NCBI GenBank assembly: GCA_019662005.1
Contig: JAIFWG010000017.1
Location: 1-10,132 of the forward strand
DNA length: 10,132 bases
DNA from: Candidatus Parcubacteria bacterium
Lineage (GTDB): Bacteria; Patescibacteriota; Minisyncoccia; 2-02-FULL-40-12; GWA2-44-9
Reading direction: 5' to 3'
Shown here: positions 5,856 through 10,132 of the stretch, piece after piece
Layout of the letters: the number at the start of each line of letters is the position of its first letter
Numbering within the stretch: the first letter of the stretch is position 1
Program-made: the position numbers and the translations under genes
Notes under the pieces: generated by a model
Told to the model about the DNA's origin: nothing
The model's database searches: none
Seen by the model: the letters and a program-made list of their open reading frames with translations, nothing else

Positions 5856-6227
5856 TTATTGGGCAGCTTCTTCTTTCGGCTCTTCAACAGGAGCTTCAGG
5901 AGCAGATTCAGCAGGAGCTGAAGCCTTAGCAGCCTCAGCTGGGGCAGCAGTTTTAGCTTTCACTTTTGGTTTCCAGCTAAGCATTTTTGGAGCAGAGATA
6001 ATACTCTTATTTACCAAGAGATTATTAACAGTTGGAGAAGGTCTTACTCCTTTAGATAACCAGTATTCGATACGGTCTTTCTTTACTTTCAAGTCTTTTT
6101 TGTGAGGATCATAAGAGCCTAGCAATTCCAAGAACTCCCCTTGAGGTTTCTTGGTGTGTTCGGTAACAATCACGCGAAAATAGGCCTGACTTTTCTTACC
6201 GATTCGTTGTAGTCTCATTACTAACAT
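5856..6227 (-). CDS. rpsP: 30S ribosomal protein bS16
   Basis: Structural protein of the small subunit that binds 16S rRNA and helps its assembly. The N-terminal 85 residues are canonical: MLVMRLQRIGKKSQAYFRVIV, then LLGSYDP (36-42), and DRIEYWLSKGVRPSPTVNNLL (51-71). Residues about 86-123 form a low-complexity tail rich in Ala, Pro and Glu (KTAAPAEAAKASAPAE and so on), making it 123 residues against about 80-90 in E. coli-type S16; such tails are common in several phyla. ATG 6218 (MRLQRIG) is an alternative start, but homologues usually begin with a short MLxIRL, so 6227 is kept. There is no Shine-Dalgarno. It is the last gene of the rpmF-nusB-rnc-rpsP unit, 40 nt after rnc, followed by a hairpin terminator. 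Confidence 0.97.
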   Translation of the reverse strand: MLVMRLQRIGKKSQAYFRVIVTEHTKKPQGEFLELLGSYDPHKKDLKVKKDRIEYWLSKGVRPSPTVNNLLVNKSIISAPKMLSWKPKVKAKTAAPAEAAKASAPAESAPEAPVEEPKEEAAQ

Positions 6228-6267
6228 GTTCGCTTATTTTATCAGATATTCTTTAATTAATCAAGCC

Positions 6268-6957
6268 CTACCAACCTTTAGTTTTTAGTCCTTCCTCTGC
6301 AGCCTTTTGCTGAGCTTCCTGTTTAGAAGGCCCCTCACCCTGTCCGACTAAATCTTTCCCCAAATAAACACCGACTTTGAACTGGCGAGCATGGTCTGGG
6401 CCCCATTCCTGAATAACTTCGTAGTTGGGTGTGATTCCAACCTTTTCTTGAGACTTTTCTTGAAATAGGCTTTTAGCATCTCTGTATAAACGCTGCTCTA
6501 TAATTCGAGGCAATTCACTTAGCACGAAGCGCTGAATAAATTCTGCGGACTTTTGATAACCTTGGTCAAGATAAATAGCTCCAATCAGAGCTTCAATTGC
6601 ATTTGCAAGAATATACTGCCTAGCCCGGCCCGTATCTTTGGCTTCTCCGCGAGAGAGGAGTATGTATTCATTTAAATCAAAACTCTTAGAAATTTCTGAA
6701 AGAATAACCGCATTCACGAGAGCTGCGCGCCAATTAGTAAGTTCCCCTTCTGGATTGGGATAATGTTGATATAAATGTTCGGTAACAACCAATTCCAGCA
6801 CCGCATCGCCAAGGAACTCCAATCGTTCATTGTGATCAAGCGGCCACTTTGAATTTTCGTTCAAATAAGAACGATGCGTAAGTGCCTGCAAAAGCAGATC
6901 TTTATTTTGAAATGTGATGCCGATATTATTTTCGAGCGTCGAGGTATCCATTGCCAT
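6268..6957 (-). CDS. rnc: Ribonuclease III
   Basis: Double-strand-specific endoribonuclease that cuts 30S rRNA precursors and structured mRNAs. From ATG 6957 the protein has 229 residues, normal for the family. The RNase III domain (about 5-150) has the signature ERLEFLGDAVLELVV (44-58) with catalytic-site Glu44, Glu47 and Asp51, and the second metal cluster region ANAIEALIGAIYLD (118-131) with Glu122. A dsRNA-binding domain follows (about 155-226), ending in the typical GPSKQEAQQKAAEEGL. The position matching E. coli Asp114 is Asn119 here. The frame stays open to a TTG at 6984, but its extension (MLIFLLTKV) is not family-like; ATG 6951 is also possible. It lies 34 nt after nusB, which itself acts in rRNA synthesis, so the operon groups rRNA production and maturation. 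Confidence 0.97.
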   Translation of the reverse strand: MAMDTSTLENNIGITFQNKDLLLQALTHRSYLNENSKWPLDHNERLEFLGDAVLELVVTEHLYQHYPNPEGELTNWRAALVNAVILSEISKSFDLNEYILLSRGEAKDTGRARQYILANAIEALIGAIYLDQGYQKSAEFIQRFVLSELPRIIEQRLYRDAKSLFQEKSQEKVGITPNYEVIQEWGPDHARQFKVGVYLGKDLVGQGEGPSKQEAQQKAAEEGLKTKGW

Positions 6958-6991
6958 GACTTTGGTAAGCAAGAAGATAAGCAATCAATTT

Positions 6992-7507
6992 CTATAATTG
7001 ATTATCTTCTGGCTCGGTTAATTTTTCTGGTTCAACTTCTGTTTCGGCCTCCTTATCTTTTCTTGAAGGGGCATCGTCCTTGCCTGGTTCTCCAATTTCT
7101 CTATACACCGTCCCCAAAACTCCATTCACGAATTTACCCGATGAATCTCCGCCGAATGACTTTGCTAATTCAATAGCTTCGTTAATCGCAACTTTAGGCG
7201 GAACTTCTTCTCGGTTTCCAAAAAGCAATTCGTACAACCCTAAGCGCAAAACATTCCGATCAACAATAGCAATTTGGTCCAATGGCCATTGAGGAGCAGC
7301 TTTTTCGATAATTGCATCAAGCTCTGCTAAATGGGCTACGACTCCTTGTACTAACTGAACAATAAACGATGGATCCTCAAGACCGGCCGCAAATTCTTTA
7401 ATATTGCGTTCTACAATGGGAGCCAGCTCCTCTTCTTTTTTAGATTTAAAATCCCACTCGTAAAGGGATTGCATAGCGACTGATCGTGATAAATGTCTTG
7501 ATGCCAT
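6992..7507 (-). CDS. nusB: Transcription antitermination factor NusB
   Basis: NusB pairs with NusE (S10) on boxA RNA to keep RNA polymerase elongating through rRNA operons. The all-helical NusB domain spans about 1-140, with R-x-x-A-MQSLYEWD (8-19), VDRNVLRLGLYELLF (82-96) and INEAIELAKSFGGDSSGKF (108-126) followed by VNGVLG (127-132). A charged tail of about 30 residues (140-171, Glu/Asp/Lys-rich) extends beyond the usual length of about 140. It starts 11 nt after the rpmF stop and is co-transcribed with it. The region before ATG 7507 reads CACCTTAG, the reverse of a Shine-Dalgarno, so ribosomes may reach it by coupling from rpmF. Confidence 0.96.
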   Translation of the reverse strand: MASRHLSRSVAMQSLYEWDFKSKKEEELAPIVERNIKEFAAGLEDPSFIVQLVQGVVAHLAELDAIIEKAAPQWPLDQIAIVDRNVLRLGLYELLFGNREEVPPKVAINEAIELAKSFGGDSSGKFVNGVLGTVYREIGEPGKDDAPSRKDKEAETEVEPEKLTEPEDNQL

Positions 7508-7518
7508 CTAAGGTGCGA

Positions 7519-7743
7519 TTATTGGACTCCTGCCTGCATGCGCTTTTCGCGCTTCTTGAGTTCTCGGGCCAAAATAGGAAGAACTTCTTTTCCTTTATAG
7601 AAACCGCAGAATTTGCAAACCGCGTGCGGCATAATCATTTTGCCACAGTGGCTGCATTTAGATAAATTTCGGGCCTTAAGAGCTAAGTGGCTGCGTCGGC
7701 GCAGCTGCTTGCCTTTGGCCATGTGATGTCTTGGTACTGCCAT
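7519..7743 (-). CDS. rpmF: 50S ribosomal protein bL32
   Basis: A 74-residue large-subunit protein. The N-terminus MAVPRHHMAKGKQLRRRSHLA is a typical basic L32 start (MAVPK...K...R...RR...H). A zinc ribbon follows with two Cys pairs: Cys30-x-x-Cys33 and Cys43-x-x-Cys46 (CSHCGK and CKFC), so this is the zinc-binding C+ form. The C-terminus is Lys/Arg/Glu-rich. AGGA three bases before the ATG is one of the few possible Shine-Dalgarno sites in the window. The first gene of rpmF-nusB-rnc-rpsP, it follows directly on a promoter whose predicted start leaves almost no leader. Confidence 0.96.
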   Translation of the reverse strand: MAVPRHHMAKGKQLRRRSHLALKARNLSKCSHCGKMIMPHAVCKFCGFYKGKEVLPILARELKKREKRMQAGVQ

Positions 7744-7752
7744 AGTTCCTAG

Positions 7753-7781
7753 ATAATAACATGGAATTATCCCTTTTGCAA
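7753..7781 (-). promoter_or_regulatory. Promoter for the rpmF-nusB-rnc-rpsP operon
   Basis: Minus strand TTGCAA (7776-7781), 17-bp spacer, TATTAT (7753-7758) with an extended TGn just upstream of it. The predicted start near 7746 is only about 3 nt before the rpmF ATG. A GATAAT at 7766-7771 is an alternative -10 that would give a 16-nt leader containing the AGGA, but it lacks a -35. Confidence 0.6.
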
Positions 7782-7783
7782 AT

Positions 7784-7806
7784 AAAAAAGCTGCCTAATT
7801 GGCAGC
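7784..7806 (-). terminator. Intrinsic terminator after lipoprotein/small-ORF unit
   Basis: On the minus strand GCTGCC-AATTA-GGCAGC followed by six T: a 6-bp GC-rich stem (7790-7795/7801-7806) and T tract (7784-7789). The stop codon of the 49-codon ORF falls at the loop/stem junction (7795-7797). It closes the lipoprotein transcript just before the rpmF promoter. Confidence 0.85.
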
Positions 7807-7944
7807 GGCAGATTTTTGATTACGAAGTTCCCGAACTTCTCTTAACAGTGCTTTTGTATATTCTTCTTCAGATTTCCTAAGTCGATCCTCTGTGCTACGT
7901 TCTAGCGACTTAATTTTGAAAAGGATGTCAACTGAATTACTCAT
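7795..7944 (-). CDS. 49-residue coiled-coil-like small protein
   Basis: An ORF too short for usual gene finders. It starts at ATG 7944, 2 nt after the stop of the lipoprotein gene, and reads MSNSVDILFKIKSLERSTED, then a charged helical stretch (RLRKSEEEYTKALLREVREL) and ends NQKSAAAN. Hydrophobic residues recur at roughly 3-4 spacing (Val5, Ile7, Leu8, Ile11, Leu14, Leu22, Leu33, Leu34, Val37, Leu40), as in an amphipathic helix or short coiled coil. There is no signal peptide, so it is likely cytoplasmic. Purine-rich AAGAAG at the end of the preceding gene may act as a ribosome site. Its stop lies inside the terminator hairpin, which strongly suggests it is a real last gene of the lipoprotein operon. 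Function unknown. Confidence 0.7.
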   Translation of the reverse strand: MSNSVDILFKIKSLERSTEDRLRKSEEEYTKALLREVRELRNQKSAAAN

Positions 7945-7946
7945 AT

Positions 7947-8576
7947 TTACTTCTTTTTTAGGATCCAACTTAATCCCTTAACTTCCCCTTCGATTTCTTC
8001 TTTGGCTTTTTCTATTCCGTAGTTATCTGTAGACGCTTCGGCTTTCTTAAGCTCGCTCCACTGATAATCTAAATTGCTCGCAAGCTCGGAAAAGTTTATC
8101 TGAATAAATTTTCCGTTTGGGTCGTGTTCGCCTTTCTCATTACTTCGTGAAAACCGAGCTATACTTGCCTGAGAAACCTCGCGCCCTGGCATCTCGAACC
8201 TCACTAGAACGTAAGGCACCATCTGCTTAAACTTTCCTTTTGTAGTCTGTGGGGGAAAAGCTTCCTTTTCTAGAGTCTCATCACCTCGAATCCCTCGAAC
8301 AATAATCTCAAGAGTCCCGTTTGATTTAAAGTTTACTTCTCCAATAAATGCAGCTGTCCCACGTTTACCGCAAATACTCATATCAATCGTGACAATTTCG
8401 TACTCACCAACAATACTCCATCGCTTTTCAATTTCTTTTTCGTGCATAACGACAGTTTCCTTCATCCTTTTCTCTAAGGCCTGAAAATCATCATCAGGAC
8501 CCACGGGCTTAGAAGAATGAGTGGCGCAACCAGAAAAAAGAATACATACGATAAGCATCAGGTTTAGCTTATGCAT
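7947..8576 (-). CDS. Lipoprotein of unknown function
   Basis: A 209-residue protein with a lipoprotein signal peptide: MHKLN basic start, hydrophobic core LMLIVCILF, and lipobox LFSGC with the modified Cys at 17. It would be anchored to the outer face of the cytoplasmic membrane by diacylglycerol. A charged helical linker (about 30-52, ALEKRMKETVVMHEKEIEKR) leads to a domain with regular beta strands (about 55-125, e.g. GEYEIVTIDM, TLEIIVRGIRG, YVLVRFEM) that could be a small lipocalin-like or beta-sandwich fold; this is a guess. The C-terminus is helical and ends LKKK. I do not recognise a named family. It has its own promoter and is followed after 2 nt by a 49-codon ORF, then a terminator. 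Confidence 0.85.
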   Translation of the reverse strand: MHKLNLMLIVCILFSGCATHSSKPVGPDDDFQALEKRMKETVVMHEKEIEKRWSIVGEYEIVTIDMSICGKRGTAAFIGEVNFKSNGTLEIIVRGIRGDETLEKEAFPPQTTKGKFKQMVPYVLVRFEMPGREVSQASIARFSRSNEKGEHDPNGKFIQINFSELASNLDYQWSELKKAEASTDNYGIEKAKEEIEGEVKGLSWILKKK

Positions 8577-8594
8577 TGTTTACGAACTGGAACT

Positions 8595-8622
8595 AAGATA
8601 CCATATTTTTAAATTTTTGCAA
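8595..8622 (-). promoter_or_regulatory. Promoter for the lipoprotein gene
   Basis: Minus strand TTGCAA (8617-8622), 16-bp spacer, TATCTT (8595-8600). Predicted start near 8588 leaves a leader of about 12 nt with no Shine-Dalgarno. The -35 TTGCAA is the same hexamer as in the rpmF promoter. Confidence 0.5.
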
Positions 8623-8626
8623 TTTA

Positions 8627-8647
8627 AAGCCGCGCCCCGCGCGGCTT
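8627..8647 (-). terminator. GC-rich hairpin at the end of a small ORF
   Basis: AAGCCGCG (8627-8634)/CGCGGCTT (8640-8647), an 8-bp perfect stem with a 5-nt loop that overlaps the TAA of the small minus-strand ORF (8646-8648). After it the minus strand reads TTTAAATTGC, so the U tract is short; termination may be partial. Confidence 0.6.
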
Positions 8648-8831
8648 AGAAACCAGGGTGAAATGATCTAATCAAGTCTAGCTCAAAAAGAGCCTCGAGG
8701 GCGTCTAAATAATTTGCATGTTCAGTATCCCGCGAACCGCCGTACATTGGGTCTTCGAATCTTGTTCTTGAGTTTTTCCTATTCTCTTCAAGAGTCTTTA
8801 TACATTCAGGAGAAAGTTCTTTGTTGTCCAT
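8646..8831 (-). CDS. 61-residue hypothetical protein divergent from dnaE
   Basis: From ATG 8831 the ORF reads MDNKELSPECIKTLEENRKN and continues through FEDPMYGGSRDTEHANYL to the end FHPGF. It is charged and soluble, with a helical C-terminal half (YLDALEALFELDLIRSF) and no recognised domain. The frame is open upstream to TTG 8876, which would add MLIANLNDILFAVPN; I cannot decide between the two, and neither has a Shine-Dalgarno. Its stop codon lies in a GC-rich hairpin, as for other small genes here, which supports a real transcription unit. It faces away from dnaE, and a weak TATTCT (8900-8905) on its strand overlaps the dnaE -10. Its function is unknown. Confidence 0.55.
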   Translation of the reverse strand: MDNKELSPECIKTLEENRKNSRTRFEDPMYGGSRDTEHANYLDALEALFELDLIRSFHPGF

Positions 8832-8876
8832 GTTTGGAACTGCGAAAAGAATATCATTTAAATTAGCTATCAACAA

Positions 8877-8904
8877 TTGCGATAACGAAGTTCAGTGATA
8901 GAAT
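8877..8904 (+). promoter_or_regulatory. Promoter giving a leaderless dnaE transcript
   Basis: TTGCGA (8877-8882), 16-bp spacer, TAGAAT (8899-8904). The usual 7-nt distance from the -10 end puts the transcription start at 8911, the A of the dnaE ATG. No Shine-Dalgarno is present, in agreement with leaderless initiation. Confidence 0.6.
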
Positions 8905-8910
8905 ACAGCC

Positions 8911-10132
8911 ATGAAGTTTGTCCATCTCCACACTCACTCACACTATTCACTGCTCGATGGTATGTCCAAGGTCAGTGATATGGTAAAACTCGCCAAAGAA
9001 CATGGCCAGGAAGCGATCGCTCTTACAGACCACGGTGTAATGTATGGAGCGATCGATTTTTATACTAAGTGCAAAAAGAATGACATCAAACCGATTATTG
9101 GCGTTGAGGCCTATGTTGCAAATCGAGGCAGACACCAAAAGGAACCTCACATCGACAATAAACGCTATCACCTTACTCTATTAGCTAAAAACAATGTTGG
9201 GTATCAAAACTTAATCAAGCTCACCACTGCGGCCCACCTAGAAGGCTACTACTACAAACCGCGTGTCGATAAAGAGCTGCTACGCGCTCATTCAGAAGGC
9301 GTTATTTGTCTTTCGGGATGTCCAGGCAGCGAACTTGGCCGAGCCATCCAAGTGGATGATATGGAAAAGGCAGAAGCTGTTGTACTGGAACATCAAGCCA
9401 TATTTGGAAAAGAAAATTACTTTATGGAAATAATGCACCATCCCGACATGGACTGGTTTCCTAAATGGAAGACCGGTGTTTTGGCAATGGCAAAGAAATT
9501 TAATATTCCTCTTGTCGCAACCCAAGATTCACATTACCTCCGGCCCGATGATGCTTTTGCTCACAAAACATTAGTTGCCATATCTACCCATACCGATGTC
9601 AGTGATCCTGCTATTTTTTCTGGCGAAGGAAAATATCACTTTATTTCTACGGAGGAAGCCACGGAGTGGTTTCAGGACATTCCTGAAGCGGTTGAAAATA
9701 CAGCCAAGATTGCCGAGCTCTGCAATGTCGATCTCACACTCGGTAAATTTATTTTTCCTGACTTCCCGATCGAATCTGGCAAAACCGCAGATGATGTACT
9801 GCATGATCTAGCTTACAAAGGTTTGGAGGCCCGAGAGTTAGTTGGCCAGCAAGATGTAATTGATCGGCTTGAATACGAACTGGGGATTATTAAATTCAAA
9901 GGCTATGCCCCTTATTTTTTGGTAGTGGAAGATTTGATCAGATTCGCTGCCAAAAATAATATCTATACAAACATTCGAGGCTCAGTTGCGGGTTCCATGA
10001 CTACATACCTATTGAGCATCACTAAATTAAATCCCCTGGAGTACAACATTCCTTTTGAACGATTTTTAAACCCTGATCGCCCTTCCGCACCTGACGTTGA
10101 TATGGACTTTGCTGATAACCGCCGAGGCGAAG
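8911..10132 (+). CDS. dnaE: DNA polymerase III alpha subunit (partial, N-terminal 407 residues)
   Basis: Replicative polymerase catalytic subunit, running off the right edge (full length is usually about 1,050-1,200 residues). The N-terminal PHP domain begins MKFVHLHTHSHYSLLDG. It keeps what look like all nine metal ligands: His5, His7, Asp16, His41 (TDHG), Glu66 (GVE), His87, Cys137 (GCPGSE), Asp206 and His208 (QDSHYL). A full set is associated with an active zinc-dependent 3'-5' exonuclease in other DnaE proteins. The palm begins after about 290, with the RGSVAGS motif (356-362) and PDVDMDF (394-400), giving catalytic Asp397 and Asp399. The third catalytic Asp and the fingers, beta-clamp-binding and OB regions lie beyond the window. 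ATG 8911 is fixed by the PHP start and by the promoter just upstream. Confidence 0.98.
   Translation, partial: MKFVHLHTHSHYSLLDGMSKVSDMVKLAKEHGQEAIALTDHGVMYGAIDFYTKCKKNDIKPIIGVEAYVANRGRHQKEPHIDNKRYHLTLLAKNNVGYQNLIKLTTAAHLEGYYYKPRVDKELLRAHSEGVICLSGCPGSELGRAIQVDDMEKAEAVVLEHQAIFGKENYFMEIMHHPDMDWFPKWKTGVLAMAKKFNIPLVATQDSHYLRPDDAFAHKTLVAISTHTDVSDPAIFSGEGKYHFISTEEATEWFQDIPEAVENTAKIAELCNVDLTLGKFIFPDFPIESGKTADDVLHDLAYKGLEARELVGQQDVIDRLEYELGIIKFKGYAPYFLVVEDLIRFAAKNNIYTNIRGSVAGSMTTYLLSITKLNPLEYNIPFERFLNPDRPSAPDVDMDFADNRRGE

Noticed and set aside
6958..6984. TTG start for rnc at 6984, which would place it 7 nt after nusB
   Set aside because: The added residues MLIFLLTKV are hydrophobic and not seen at RNase III N-termini; ATG 6957 gives a normal-length protein.
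6874..7292. Plus-strand ORFs of 100 and 70 codons opposite rnc and nusB
   Set aside because: They are antisense to recognised genes.
8947..9804. Several minus-strand ORFs of 74-77 codons, and a plus-strand one at 9575-9811
   Set aside because: All lie within dnaE in other frames; dnaE has strong family motifs throughout, so these are shadows.
1..10132. CRISPR array, toxin-antitoxin, retron or other defence system
   Set aside because: No regularly spaced repeats, no reverse transcriptase or nuclease/toxin-like pair, and every gene of size is either a recognised core function or an isolated exported/small protein.

Overview
The window looks like chromosomal core DNA from a compact, AT-leaning bacterial genome. 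The best guess is a Patescibacteria/Candidate Phyla Radiation lineage (Parcubacteria-like). Supporting signs are very short intergenic gaps, many 4-nt ATGA gene overlaps, few Shine-Dalgarno sites, a ribosomal protein S16 with a long Ala/Pro/Glu tail, and several small secreted proteins I cannot name. TGA is a normal stop here, which argues against the UGA-recoded Gracilibacteria/Absconditabacteria group. The assignment is inference from protein flavour and layout, since no 16S rRNA is present.

Layout: (1) 1-1618, minus strand: the chromosome-partition pair parA-parB, with parB cut by the left edge. (2) 1653-2105, plus strand: a tRNA-Leu(CAA) gene facing away from parA, followed by a 95-codon orphan ORF. 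The two directions are served by promoters whose -10 boxes overlap almost exactly. (3) 2118-4343, minus strand: a four-gene chain in which each stop overlaps the next start by ATGA: tsaC/sua5-type threonylcarbamoyl-AMP synthase, a PAP2 lipid phosphatase, a secreted six-cysteine protein and a small four-helix membrane protein. (4) 4401-5036, plus strand: a signal-anchored protein of unknown function, ending in a terminator shared with the convergent sugar-nucleotidyltransferase-like gene (5047-5769, minus). (5) 5809-7781, minus strand: the housekeeping unit rpmF-nusB-rnc-rpsP, bounded by its own promoter and a strong hairpin. (6) 7784-8622, minus strand: a lipoprotein gene plus a 49-codon coiled-coil ORF, with promoter and terminator. 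(7) 8627-8876, minus: a small orphan ORF; then dnaE (plus strand from 8911, running off the right edge), whose predicted transcript starts at the ATG itself.

Most identifiable genes are informational or cell-cycle functions: segregation, tRNA and rRNA maturation, ribosome assembly and replication. The PAP2 phosphatase and the nucleotidyltransferase point to envelope metabolism. I see no transposase, integrase, CRISPR array, toxin-antitoxin pair or defence module, and I do not claim a new system. The most interesting signals are regulatory: three divergent gene pairs each centred on a symmetric TAnnnTA -10 element, leaderless or near-leaderless starts, ATGA chaining, and stop codons placed inside terminator hairpins. 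In addition there are small uncharacterised proteins and apparent substitutions at metal-ligand positions in RNase III and the nucleotidyltransferase.
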